In this document: positions 13,262-24,610 of the stretch, piece by piece
Numbering within the stretch: position 1 is the stretch's first letter
Layout of the letters: each line of letters opens with the position of its first letter
From: Delphinus delphis
Taxonomy: Eukaryota > Chordata > Mammalia > Artiodactyla > Delphinidae
DNA length: 64,000 nt
NCBI RefSeq assembly: GCF_949987515.2
Contig: NC_082697.1
Coordinates: forward strand, 22,203,730-22,267,729
Direction: 5' to 3'
The notes under the pieces: generated by a model
What the model saw: only the letters and a program-made list of their open reading frames with translations
The model's database searches: none
Told to the model about the DNA's origin: nothing
Translations under genes and position numbers: made by a program

Positions 13262-13760
13262 TTCCAGTTATCCATTGCTGCGTAACAAACTACCCCCTAA
13301 ATTAGTGGCTTAGAACAACAATATTTTGCAGTTTGGGACAGCTCATTTCTGCTCCACTTGGCATCAGCTGGGGCAGCTCCAAGGCTAGGGGCTGAATCAT
13401 ATGAAAGTTCCTTCTCTCACATGTCCGGGGCTTAGCGGGGACCGGAGCTGGAGTTGTTGGCTGGAGAACCTTCACGTGGCCTCTGCATGAGGCCTGGGTT
13501 TGCTCCCAACATGGTGGCTGCGTCCCAAGGGAGAGTGGATTGAGAGAGAGCCAGAGAGACAGAGACTGAGAGACACAGAGAAACAGAGGGCAGAGAGAAA
13601 CTGAGCTGTAAGAGCCATATTGCCTTTTATGACCCAGTTTCACACTGTCGCTTCTGCCATTCTCTATTGGTTGAGGCAGTCACAAACGTCTGCTCAGGTT
13701 CAAGGAGAGGGAACATAGACCACGTCACTCAACTGGAAGAGTGTCAATGCCACACTGTAA
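13262..13760 (-). repeat. LTR-like remnant (MLT1/MaLR type suspected)
   Basis: Begins TATCCATTGCTGCGTAACAA, then TAGTGGCTTAGAACAACAAT, wording common to antisense MaLR-type LTRs. Family assignment is from memory; borders approximate. The GAGAGACAGAGACTGAGAG part inside is a purine-rich internal stretch. Confidence 0.45.
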
Positions 13761-14984
13761 AAAAGAATAATTGGGATGAGCTATATATTGCTGAGCCTAT
13801 CTTTGGAAAATATAATCAGCCACAAGAAGTTCCTACCCTTTCTGAGATCCTGCTGAAGTGTTGAGCACACAGCCTGGCATGAGTGCCCAGGGCTCAGGAA
13901 AACCCAGGTGGCCTCCCCGCTTGCATGGAGCCAATTCTGGGCCCCTGGCTAGTCTTACTCCTTTCGCTGTTGCCCTGGTCTGACCTGAGTCCAGAGCCTC
14001 ACCTTGACCCAACCCCTGGGTCCCTCCCCACCAGGACCTTGCTGCTCCCCGGGCTCTTCTGGGGCTGCAATGTAGATTCGTGGCTCCCCAAATCCGAAGA
14101 CCTTCAAAGCAGGAAGGGCCATCAGCCCCCTGCTCAGCCATGAGTGTTGGGACCCAGTCAGGGTTTGTGGTAGAGCCAGGACTCGGGCCCAGGCCCACAT
14201 GGGGAGATCCAGGCCACCGCTGGTGTGGCCATGGGTGTGTCAGGAGTGGCTGAGCAGCCTGCTCTATGTAGCACATCCCCTGCTGGGATTCCCACCATCC
14301 AACATCTCCAAGCCCACATTCTGCATAGATGGAGAAACTGAAGTTCAGAGAGGGTAAACAATTTCCGAGAGCCACACAGCATCTCTCTGTGCCAGGCCAG
14401 AACCAGTCTACAAGAAACGGGGACATCAGAGCTAGAAGGACCCTGTCATCTGTTACATCAGACTAAACTAAGTGGTGTCTTCTGAGGCCCAGGAAGCAGG
14501 AGGGCTTACCCTGGCCCTTGCCCCTGTGAAATGCCATGCCACACTGTTTGTGGTGAGTCTATTGTGGCTCATCTCCTCGCTTTACTGTGTGCTCCATGAG
14601 GTCGGGAACTCACCATTGACAAGTCCACCACTGTGTCCCTCAGGGTCCCGCCTGGTGCCTGGTCTGGGTGAGTGGACAGTTAGTGGGGGCAGGGGAGCAG
14701 GTGCCTTGCCAGGATGGGGGTGGAAATGCCCCTGAAGAAGTGTTTGCAGAGAACCTGCTGAGTGGCCCTGTTCCTTACCTGGCTCCGTGGGGGGCACCCA
14801 GAGGAAGGATCCGAGGATAGAGGGGGCACTTACACACCTAGACACACCTAGATGAGGATGAAGCCGTGCCACTGGGAGAGGGCATACCCCAGGAGTGTAT
14901 TCACCGCTGCGGGGCAGGTGGCACAGAAACAGAGTGGACCTGAGCCAGCTGTGTGTCAAGGGCAGGAGGAGGTGAAGCAACAGG

Positions 14985-15095
14985 TTTGGGGGAAAAGGAA
15001 GAGGAGGGAAAGAGAGAAATGGAAACGGAAGGAGGAAAGCGGGAGAAGGAGGAGGAAAAGGAAAGGAAGGGGAATAGAGGGAGGAAGAAGAGGCT
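14985..15095 (+). repeat. Purine-rich (GGAA/GGA) tract
   Basis: About 110 bases almost free of pyrimidines, with units such as GGAGGAAAGCGGGAGAAGGA. It lies some 1.5 kb before the MTCL2 start codon and makes long but meaningless open frames on both strands. Confidence 0.85.
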
Positions 15096-16508
15096 GCAGA
15101 CCGGTAAACACCAGCCTTGCCCCCCAAGCCCGCCAGGGGGTGCTGCCCGGAGAGTGAGCGCCTGCCTGCCGGGCAGCCAAAGGACTTCAAGTGGCTCTGC
15201 CCAGCTGCGGCTCGGTGGCGATGGGAAGTAGCAGCGAGGAGCGGGGGCGGGGAAGGCGTGACAGACACAAGGGAAAATCAACAACACAGGAGCACAGTTC
15301 TGGAAGGAAAGAAACGACACCCACAAGAGCCGGGGCTCCGGGGTTATCCGGAGTTGTTCCTGTGGGGGACGTGTGGGGATCAGGGCAACCGTGTCCAGCT
15401 CGGACCAGCCCCCACCGGAGCCAAAACCTATTCCCAAAGCATGCGCTGGTCTGACTCCTGAGAACGGGTCGCCTCCATTTTAGCCCCGCAGAACCTGAGA
15501 CCGGGGTCAGGGGAGGAGGGAGTACGCCTGGGATCACAAGCCGCTCACGGCGTGCAGAGCCGGGCATGCACCCAGGGCCCGACGCTCCCCACGACTGTGA
15601 GAGGGAAGCCAAGCCAGAAGATGCGGAGCACGCCCTGGAGGCGCGAGGTCTGGCTTCCATCCCGGCTCTGCCGCTAACCGTGGGCTGATCGCCTGTCTTC
15701 CCTTGGCTTCAGTTTACCCATCTGTACATTGGGATAATCGGTCTTGCTCTGCGAGGTTCAGGGGGGCGGAGTTCGCGCACGCTCTGCACAGCCTCGAGGG
15801 GCGAGGTGCTCGGCGTGTATATGGATGCTGGCTCCCGCGATCTGAGGTCCACCCGGCCTCTACCTAGGAGTCCCCCCTCTCGCCGCTCGCGCGACCCCTG
15901 CGCGGACGAGGGGAGCAGGGGCGCCTCCGCCGGGTACGTTCCCCAGGCCAGCAGGGGAGGGGGCGGCGGCGGAGCGGAGGGGAAGGGAGTCCGGGCCACA
16001 GCGGCCCCGGCCCGCCTGACCCTCGAGGGGGTCGCTGTTGCTTCGCAGATCCCTCCCTCGCTCGCTGCCTGTGTCCCTCCCTGCCGCTCCCGCCGCGTCC
16101 GCCTTTTGTTCGCGGAGCCGCGCGCCCCCGAGCCGAGGCGGCTGGGCGGGGAGCTGGCGGGGCTGCGCGGGGGGCGGGCCGCGCCGGGCGGAGCCGGGGC
16201 CCGGGCCGCAGCCGGACTCGGAGCCCGAGAGAGCGATCGGCGTGCAGGCAGCCGGGGCCCGGGCGCGCTCCGGGGGCGCGGCGAGGCCGAAGGGGCGGGC
16301 GCCGGGCGGAGCCGGAGCCGGAGCCGGGGCGCCTGGAGGCGATCGGGCCGGTCTCTCCGAGCCCAGGGCAGCGGAGAGACAGTACGGCGGGGGTCGGGGC
16401 CGGAGCGCAGCCGGGGGGCTGAGGTGGGCCGAGAGGAGCCGCGGCCCCAGCGGCCGGAGGGGCGCCAGGAGCCTCCCACGGGGCGCGGAGGCCGGGCGGG
16501 CCCGGGCC

Positions 16509-16526
16509 ATGCGCGCCGCTCGCTAA
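16509..16526 (+). CDS. Upstream ORF in MTCL2 5' leader (5 codons)
   Basis: ATG at 16509 reads M-R-A-A-R then TAA. The stop ends 17 nt before the MTCL2 ATG at 16544 and the two are in different frames. The upstream ATG has G at -3 but C at +4, a moderate context, while the main ATG has G at -3 and G at +4. If transcription begins upstream of it, the uORF could reduce or gate initiation; reinitiation over so short a gap would be inefficient, leaky scanning more likely. Translation is not demonstrated. Confidence 0.5.
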   Translation: MRAAR

Positions 16527-16543
16527 GGCCGAGGGAGGCCGCG

Positions 16544-17218
16544 ATGGAGGTGCCGGCGGGGGAGTCCCCGGCTCGGGGCTGCGGCCCCCCGCCTGCTCCC
16601 GCTCCGGAGAGGAAGAAGAGCCACCGCGCGCCGTCGCCGGCCCGGCCCAAGGACGTGGCCGGCTGGTCGCTGGCCAAGGGCCGCCGCGGCCCAGGCCCGG
16701 GCTCAGCGGCCGCCTGCAGCGCCGCGTCCTCGGCGCGGCCCGACAAGAAGGGGCGTGCGGTGGCGTCCGGGACGCGGGGCTCAGGGACCCGGGTGGCCGG
16801 TGTCCGCACTGGGGTCCGCGCCAAGGGCCGTCCGCGCCCGGGTACCGGGCCGCGACCGCCGCCACCGCCGCCCAGCCTCACCGACAGCAGCTCGGAGGTG
16901 TCGGACTGCGCGTCGGAGGAGGCGCGCCTGCTGGGCCTGGAGCTGGCGCTGAGCAGCGACGCTGAGTCGGCGGCCGGGGGCCCGGCGGGGGCCCGCACCG
17001 GGCAGCCGTCCCAGCCTGCGCCGTCCGCACAACAGCCTCCGCGGCCCCCCGCCTCCCCCGAGGAGCCGTCGGTGGCCGCGTCGTCGGTGGGGAGCAGCCG
17101 CCTGCCACTCAGTGCCTCGCTCGCCTTCTCCGACCTCACCGAGGAGATGCTGGACTGCGGGCCCGGCGGCTTCGTGCGAGAGCTGGAGGAGCTGCGCTCA
17201 GAAAACGACTATCTCAAG
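16544..17218 (+). CDS. MTCL2: MTCL2 coding exon 1
   Basis: 225 codons (residues 1-225) starting MEVPAGESPARGCG. I chose this ATG because the protein begins this way in my memory of the human orthologue and because it has a good context (GCGATGG). Residues 1-150 are Pro/Ala/Gly/Arg-rich and probably disordered, with the basic patch ERKKSHRAPSPARPKD near residue 24. An acidic serine stretch, LTDSSSEVSDCASEE, follows near 109-123, then a Ser/Pro/Ala-rich segment, then SASLAFSDLTEEMLD and the first coiled-coil heptads (RELEELRSENDYLK) at the end. The donor is AAG|GTGAGG. The frame is open for 241 further codons upstream of the ATG, but there the sequence is CpG-island text. Confidence 0.92.
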
Positions 17219-19104
17219 GTGAGGGCGCTGGTGCGGGAAAGGGAGGCCGCGGGGAGGCGCGGGTGTCAGCCCCACCGGCCTGAGGCACCAGCCGGCCCGC
17301 TGTCCCACCGCACGAACTGGGAAAGGGGCCTAAACCCTCAGGGGCTCCCTCACATCCCGCTTCCTGTTGTATCTGGGACACCGTCTCCTGAGGAAGGAAC
17401 CTGTAAGAGGAGACTGCCCAAAGGACCCTGATTTGGGAAGGGGAGCTTGAGAAAAGTACTTTGGAGGATGCCTAGATGCGGTACTTGGGATGGGGGTGGG
17501 TACTCAGCGAGGGGCTGGACCTCTGATGCAGCTGCTCGGAGCCTCCACCCCCAAGCCAGAGGCTAGGCCTCTGGCGGCTCTCCTTTCTGGGACAGGCACT
17601 GCTGTGCGGTGCTGCCAGGGAGACCTGTGGCCATCCCCTGCCAAGGAGAGGCCAGAACACCATCCTGAGTCTCTACCCAGGGCTTTCCTGGCTCAGGCCT
17701 GTCCCTGCCTGCCTTTCAGGGCGGGTCCGGTTTGAAAGCATTGACATCTGGGAACATCCCCTTGGCTAGAGTCCGACTTCCGCCCTAACGGTCCCACAGC
17801 CTGGAGGATGATGTCGTGGGAGAACCGGTTCAGAGGCAGCTTCCTAAATCCCAGGGTATTGTCTTCTGCCCAGTTTGGGACAGGCCCTGTGCACGCAGCA
17901 GCTGCACTGGTGCCCCACGGCAGTGCCCATCTCCTTCCCATGTTGCCAGTGAGAGGAGGGAAACTGACATCTGAAAGGGGCCTTTCCTCTGGGGGGGCGC
18001 AGTGGGGACCTGAGAGTTTCCCCGGGAGAGCAGGCTTGGCCTTCACGCTTTCAGTGGACATTAGCACCTGCTGGGTGCAGGCCAGGCTCTGTCTGCCCAC
18101 TGCCTGGCACCGAGGCAGCTTTAGGGACAGCCCAGCCCTGTGTGTCGATATTGGCCTGGGAAGCTTCATGGGTTCTGCCACCACTGGCTGGGCGTGGTTT
18201 GGAAGAGGCTGAAATGTACCTACTCTTATTAGTTGATGTCCTGGCACAGTACCCAGAGCACACCTGGCCAGGAGCCGCCGAGTTCACGGCACTCTGCTAA
18301 TTTACGTCTGCCCAGCAGCACTTAGCTTCGCATTGTAGCTCTTCTGGCCAAAAGGGTTTCTCTCTCATTAGAGTCTGTAAGATCTTACTTAACTGTGTTT
18401 CCCCTTCCCTATTTTCCCCAGCATCTGCTATACAGCGTACGTTTAGTGACTGTTGTCACTAAATAGAATAGAAGGACAGGGTCTGTCTGAATCAGAATAA
18501 TCTACCCCTTTAGCCTCTAACCTTTCCTCAGGCCAGGGCTTAGTTTTCTCATCTGTTAATTGAGAGGGTAAGCCTTCCTAAAGACCCCATTTGCTGTTGA
18601 CAATCAGGGGTTCAGTCAGCTCCTATAGTATTCAAAAGCCAGTGGTGAGGAGAAGACAAGTGGAGGGGGGGTAAGAGGAGGGAGACAAGCCAGAAGGAGG
18701 CCTGGCCCTGCCCAGTTGGTGCTCTGAGCTGCTTCCAGTACTCCTTGCCTGAGCTGCTCTAAACTTGGACCCCGAGCTCCTCACTCCTGCCTCCTGGCCC
18801 CAACTGCTCCCCTTGGCAAGGGAAGATGGGCCATAGAGCTCTGCTTTAGGGTCTCACGCACCCACCCCTGTGGGCTCCTGTTCATTCCAGGAAGTCAGCA
18901 GGCGGAGCTCTGGAGTCCCTATGAGCCACCCATGACTGTTAAGATGGAAAATAGTTCCAGAAGCCTGGGGATTGAGCCTAAGGTCTCACAGGGGCCAGGG
19001 CCAGGCTGGGGACCTCCCACTGCCTGGGTCAGGGTGCAGCCTCAATTTCTCCCATTCACGCAGTGTTTCTGGCTTCACGTGCAGGTCTTAGGCCACTGTT
19101 AGAT

Positions 19105-19290
19105 CTGGGGTCTGTGCCTTCCTGGCTGTGTGATCTTGGGCCAGTTACTTAATGTCTCTGGACCTCAGTTTCCTCGTTGTATAAAGGGACATCACACGTC
19201 TTCCAGCCTTAAGACCTGACTCTGCTGTTTACTGTGTGGCCATGAGTTATGTGTGCAAACACCACTAGAGCGCCTAGCATGTAGCGAGCC
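19105..19290 (+). repeat. MIR element
   Basis: Sense MIR core: TGGCTGTGTGATCTTGGGCC, AGTTACTTAATGTCTCTGG, CCTCAGTTTCCTCGTTG. Confidence 0.8.
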
Positions 19291-20754
19291 TCAGATGAGG
19301 GTAATTTCGATCACTGCTGTTCTCAAGTGGTATGAGACACATTTCCGTGGGCGCTTATCATGTTCTCCTGTGGACTCCATGGGGGCAGAATAGATCCTCC
19401 TCCCCACCTGAAGCAGTCCCGGCCCCTCGTTCATTCATTCACCAACTACTTATTTAAGGCCTACTGTGTACCAGACACTAGAGCAGTTCTGAGGATACGG
19501 CCATGGGCGAGGACGAAGTGTCTGTTTTCATGGAGCTGTTCATCTAGTGGGGGAGACTGGGATTAAACAAGTCATACACTACGTCACAGTACGGATCGTG
19601 ATAAGGGTGGGGAAGGACACAGTGTGCCGAGAGCACATGAAGCTGGGGCTGGGGGTGCTAAGGGAAGCCAGGGGCTGAAGGATGAGATGGCGCCAGCTGA
19701 ATAAGGAGCTGGAGTAAGACCATTCCAGGCCCAGGGAAGTAGGAAAAAGCTCGTGGATTTCGAGGATCAGTGCCAAGGCTGGAGAGAGGAAGGAGATTGG
19801 ATGGAGAGGAGAGCAGGACCAGACTGTGCAGTTACACTGTGTATACATGGGTCAGTCCCTGAACTTCTCTCCAGCTGCCAGCCTCACAGAGGCAAGATGA
19901 AAATCTAGAGCCCTGAATGTGGGCCATAGATGTAGAGGCTGTTACGGGAGGTGTTGTTTTGTTCATTCTACAGATGGGTAAACTGTGGCCACAGTGGGGA
20001 GGGGACTTGTTCCAGGTCCCAGAGCCAGTTCTCCAGGCAGCCAGGCTTGGAGTAAGAGTACCTGTACTCTTGATGTGTTTCCTGCCCCTCTGGGCCACTT
20101 TGCTTCTAAGATGCAGGAGCTGAGTTACCAGGAGAAGGACTTCAGATCCCCAGTGTGTTCCCAGCAGGCCTCGTGCTGCCTTGGGCTGAGTCCCACTGAG
20201 TCCAGTGGGGCCCTGCTCAAGCTCACCTCCCAGCTGGCGGGCGGCCCTGGGAACCATCAACTGGGGAAGACCTTGCGGGTGATGGCAGATCTCCTGTGGC
20301 ATGAGGCTTACTCTGGGGCCCGAGTGGAAAAAGTGGAAATGGGGCAGCTCTCTCTCAGTGAGACGACAGAAGGAGCTGCTACAGAGAAGGGAGTGAGCTT
20401 GCTGTCCGTTGAGTTATTCAGAGTTATTCAACCTTGCATGTTGGATAAAGACATGGGGTTTGTGGAAAGCAGCTGGTAAACGGCACGAAATGTGGTGGTT
20501 GTGATTACTTGAGGAGGATATTTATGTGGAGGCTGTAGTTGAGTTGCCTGACCTCAGCCGAGGAAGTCTGAAGGTTATTAACTTTTAAGGTTCCAGGATT
20601 CTAAGAGACAGCTTTGGCTGCAGGGCAGACACATGGACTGTTTGACCTTCAAAACCCTGGTGGTCTGAAGTCTTCCATCTCCCCATCACCACTAACTGTT
20701 GCCCATGCACCTTTTGAGGACATGCTGGGAACCCACCTGGTGTGGATTGAAGAG

Positions 20755-20905
20755 ACCTGGTCTAGAGACCTGACTCTGCTGTTTACTGTGTGGCCATGAG
20801 CAAGTCACTTGGCCTCTCTGAGCTCTTTTTTTTTTTTTTTCATCTATAAAATGAAGATGATGGAACCTGCCTGGGCAGCTTCATAGGATTGTTTTCAGGA
20901 ATCAG
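20755..20905 (+). repeat. MIR element with internal T run
   Basis: GACTCTGCTGTTTACTGTGT, GAGCAAGTCACTTGGCCTCT, then a T16 run at about 20825-20840 and CATCTATAAAATGAAGATG. The T run has expanded inside the old element. Confidence 0.75.
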
Positions 20906-20956
20906 GGAGGTGTGAATAGATAAGAAGACATTTTGCAAGCAGTGAAATCCCGCATC

Positions 20957-21169
20957 TTTTTTTTTTTTTTTTTTTTTGCGGTACGCAGGCCTCTCACTGT
21001 TGTGGCCTCTCCCGTTGCGGAGCACAGGCTCCAGACGCGCAGGCTCAGCGGCCACGGCTCATGGGCCCAGCCGCTCCGCGGCATGTGGTATCTTCCTGGA
21101 CTGGGGCACGAACCCGTGTCCCCTGCATCGGCAGACGGACTCTCAACCACCGTGCCACCAGGGAAGCCC
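20957..21169 (-). repeat. CHR SINE (short form)
   Basis: Antisense: T run, GCGGTACGCAGGCCTCTCAC, ending ACCAGGGAAGCCC. Target duplication GAAATCCCGCATC at 20944-20956 and 21170-21182. Confidence 0.93.
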
Positions 21170-21969
21170 GAAATCCCGCATCGTTTAGGGAATTGTTATT
21201 ATTGTTAGCCAATGAGCAGTTAGGATGTCAAAGCCTTCATTCTTGAGGGAGCTGGGAGAAGCCAGGAGGGTGGATCCCCCTAGCTTTAGGATGTTGATAA
21301 ATCAGGAGCTGCTCCGAGGAGGACAGGAAGGAGTGATCACATTCCATGCTGAGTGGGCTTCATGAAGCGAGGCCTCCCCACCTCCTTGGAGGTTCTACGT
21401 GTGAGTGTTTGAAGTGTAGCCAATCTAGGTGTCAGCCAGAAGGGCCCAGAGGAAGCATCTAATTCCGCTCCAGTTCCCATTGCACACTTGGGCAAATGGA
21501 GGCTCCTGGTCACACAGCCGGGATTCCAACCTGATTGGTCTAACCCTGGGTCCTGTTCTTTCTACAGTCCGACTGGAGCATGAGCTTGTGGTTGCTAACA
21601 GCGTGTCTAGTTTGGGACATAAATTGTTGAGAGGAATTCTGTTGTGTGCAGGGCTCCAGGCTAAGACTTGTTGGGAGCAAGTAGAGAATGACATCTGCTG
21701 GGGCCCAGAACCTGGAGCCTGCAGGCGGCGTGCGGGGGACATGTGCCTGCGTGTGTGTACATGACCCTGCACCAGTAGAAAGTGTGATTGGGACCAGGGC
21801 TCTGAGGTCTTGGAGGAAGTGATGGGGGTTTGGATCGAGACTTAAGGGTTAGATAATGGTTAGGTTGGAATCCAGAGTGCTGGAATGTTAGAGCTGGCCT
21901 GGACACCCCCAGACCACTGATCCCCCGCCTTCTGTGGTACTTGCTCACAAATGCTATCAACAATTAGAT

Positions 21970-22115
21970 CATTTCCAGTGTGCCAGGCTCTGGGTTAAGT
22001 AAGTCCTTTAGTCCTCACAGCAATCCTGTGTGGAGGGTTCTGATATCAGACCCATTTGACAGATGAGGAAATCGAGAGGTTATGTAATGTGCCCGAGACT
22101 GCACAGCTGGTGTAC
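21970..22115 (-). repeat. MIR element
   Basis: GTCCTTTAGTCCTCACAGCA, CATTTGACAGATGAGGAAAT and GTGCCCGAGACTGCACAGC mark an antisense MIR. A sense MIR follows at about 22235-22400 (GTGACTCTGGGTGAGATTCT). Confidence 0.75.
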
Positions 22116-22796
22116 TTGGGAACCTCACTAGACAACCCCAAGGAGCTCCCTTCCCCAGGCTCTCTTCCACCCTCTCCCAGAGGCGGCTTGTGCCTCCAAG
22201 TTTCACAGAGCAGGGTTCTCACCTGGTGTTGCCAGTTTTAAGCTTTGTGACTCTGGGTGAGATTCTCAGTCTTTCAGAGTCTGTTTTTCCTTCTGAAAAA
22301 TGGGAGGTAAGCATGTCTGCCCCAGGGTCATGGGGGCCCTTTTCCGAGTGATGATATAGATCGAGTGCACAGTAAATGTTAGTGCCTGTCTTGGTTGTCA
22401 CCATTCCCATACCTGCTTCTAGGCCCTGTGCCAGGTGTCTGGAGCAGTAACCCACAAGTTGTGAAGCTCTCAGTTCCTGGGAGCTGTAGGGGGAGGACTC
22501 CAGTATATCTGTCACTGTGGGGGGGGGAGGAGTGGTCACCATGGTCAGCAAAGCTCCTGGCTAGTCCCAGCCCTCCCTGTGGCAGCTGAGAGGTGGCCTG
22601 AAAGAAGCTGCTCTGAGAACTGGGTCTTTAAGGATCCTTAGCTGGTCGCCTGTCATGGGGGGCGGGGGGCAGCTCCAGCGAGATGGAGAATGAGATGCAG
22701 AAGGTGAGGTGGCTGCTGCTGAGGCCTTAGGGGGACCACGAAGCTACCAGGGCTCCCAGCATTCCTTACGGAGGGGTTTGGCCTGTGTCCCTGGGC

Positions 22797-23505
22797 ACAC
22801 TCTTTCTTGCACACACAAACACAGGTACACATATTCACAGCGTGCGCTCAGAGATCCACGACTACTCACACATGTCTCACGTACACATCCAGGGACATGC
22901 TTGTGCTGTCTGTTTGCAGAAGCACACCTCCAGACTTACCAGGGAGGATGCCTGCTCAGAGAAGTACACAAACCCATGCAAGATACACCACCTCCTGTCT
23001 CATCACACCCGCAGTTATCAAACAGACACAACAGAGACTCACACCACCTAGGAGACTGCTGGCTCAGAAACACACCCTTACACACCCCCAGACACACTTG
23101 GCCATGTCCCAGAGATGGACAGTCCCTGGAGACACCCTCAGACATATCGGAAGCACACACGCATATGCGGGGGCACACACAAACCCACACAGAGTCATTA
23201 CACACAGGTGCTCGCATCCGCGGAAATCCACGGATACGCCCCTGCCCAGCGGGCACAGACACAGCTCATCACCCAGCCACCCCCGCTGCCTCTTCCACAG
23301 AGAGAGCAAGCAGCAGAGGTCCTTGCACACCCAGGCTCACAGACACACACCCAAGAGACACACATGAGCAAGACATGTAGCCACGTACATAGAAGCAGGA
23401 CACGAGCACAGGGCACTCAGATGTCAGGCCTGTAGCATTTGCTAACAGGAGCCAAAGACCCACAGACCAGGTTCCCCAGACGCACACACACACACAAACT
23501 GGCTG
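22797..23505 (+). repeat. Degenerate CA-rich block
   Basis: About 700 bases in which ACACA/CACAC words recur every 10-30 bases without a stable unit (for example CACACACAAACACAGGTACA, CACACACGCATATGCGGGGG, ACGCACACACACACACAAAC). It looks like an old, scrambled (CA)n expansion or a decayed minisatellite. It creates open frames of 186 and 223 codons (His/Thr/Arg-rich) on the plus strand and several on the minus strand, none with a domain. Confidence 0.7.
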
Positions 23506-24469
23506 TGACACTTCAGCTGCACAGAAACGCAGGAAATCCTGGCCCGTGTCTCCCTGGAGCTCATGTGTACAAACTACTGTTTTTAGCTCCTCCACGAGGC
23601 TTCCTTCCACTAGGCTGCTGGGAACAGTGAGGAGTGTGGCAGGGGCTTGACTTGGCAATCTTCTGGATCTGGGGGTCCTAGGAGCCTGGCTGGGGCTGAG
23701 TGGTATGTAGGCAGATAAGGGGCTGGCAGGTCACCAAGGTGGAGAAGAGGCACCAAAGGCCCTCAGGCCCCGGACACGCAGCACTTGGGCCTGGGCCCAA
23801 TGAACTGAGTGAAATGGAGCAATTGTCAGGCCTGCCAGTGCCCAGGGGCAACTCCCTTCTAATTTCCTCGGAATTTCCTGCTTGCCCTCATCTCCCGCCT
23901 CCTCCCCCTCCCCCTTTGCTGGGGACTGTGGAGGGCCATGCCACTGCCATCCCTAAAGGGTGCCTGATTCTGCCTGGGAAAAGGAGGCCAGGATAGAGAA
24001 GGTTGGAGGACATGTGGGCACTCAGAGGAGGGACCTGGAAGACTTCCTGGAGGAGGAGGCATTAGAGTGGAGGAGTTAGCCTTGAATGACTGCCTCTGTG
24101 TCCAGCTGCTGGGACCGTGCCTGGCACATCATAGGGACTCAATAAATATTTGTTGCATGGTTGAAGGAAAGGCAGTGATCAGGGTCTGCAGGTGGGCTGC
24201 AGGCCGGCTGCAGGCTTAAAACAGAAGAGCTGGAGGGAGTTGGGGGTGGCAGTGGTGAGGGAGAGGCTGGGAAGGGGAGTTGGGCCTGCTGGGGAAGGGC
24301 GCTGGATGCCGAACTGAGCCGAGGCATTGTGAACACCTTGCTGGGAGGGGGCCGTGTTGACCTATAGCAGAGCTAGGAGCTGCCTCCTTTCCATGTGTCT
24401 GTAGCACCGGACACAAGGCCCCAGGGCCTCTCGGGAGGAAGGTGGACAAATTCCACCTTTGGGATCAGG

Positions 24470-24610
24470 TCTGGGGCCAAACCTTGCTTTGTCACCTCCT
24501 CCCTGTACATGAACCCCATGTGCAAGGCCCCCTCATCAAGCCTCAGTCTTCCTATCTGTAAAATGGGAACTTAATCCCTTTCTTGCAGAGCACTTGGGAG
24601 ATTAGTATTC
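24470..24610 (+). repeat. MIR element
   Basis: AACCTTGCTTTGTCACCTCC, CCTCAGTCTTCCTATCTGTA and AAAATGGGAACTTAATCCC. Further MIR pieces lie at about 25430-25515 (antisense), 25935-26080 and 26135-26310 (sense). Confidence 0.7.

Larger units (their letters stand above)
6379..15700. other. Intergenic interval between TLDC2 and MTCL2
   Basis: About 9.3 kb between the two divergent genes. It contains the repeats listed separately (SINEs, L1 ends, MIR, an LTR-like remnant) and no open frame with a recognisable protein. The largest frames (209 codons near 8034-8663 and 192 codons near 9952-10530, plus strand) have low-complexity Ser/Pro composition and no domain. Parts at 8000-9900 are unique sequence in which I see nothing specific; enhancers could lie there but cannot be shown from the sequence. 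Confidence 0.7.
15750..17350 (+). promoter_or_regulatory. MTCL2: CpG island, MTCL2 promoter and 5' leader region
   Basis: GC content and CpG frequency rise sharply at about 15.75 kb and fall away in the first part of intron 1. The block contains many SP-type GC boxes (for example GGGGGCGGCGGCGG near 15960 and GGGCGGGCC near 16175) and coding exon 1. A TATA-like GTATATGG near 15817 exists, but the island's character fits dispersed initiation. No transcription start can be fixed from sequence. Confidence 0.85.

Noticed and set aside
15709..17139. 476-codon open frame on the minus strand across the CpG island
   Set aside because: Arg/Pro/Ser-rich shadow of the GC-rich leader and exon 1 of MTCL2. 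Stops are rare on both strands in such DNA.
19985..20479. 164-codon plus-strand frame in intron 1 as a possible extra exon
   Set aside because: Composition is not domain-like and nothing matches the remembered MTCL2 protein between exons 1 and 2.
22709..23380. 223- and 186-codon plus-strand frames in intron 1
   Set aside because: Low-complexity His/Thr/Arg translation of the CA-rich block; no splice or start context.
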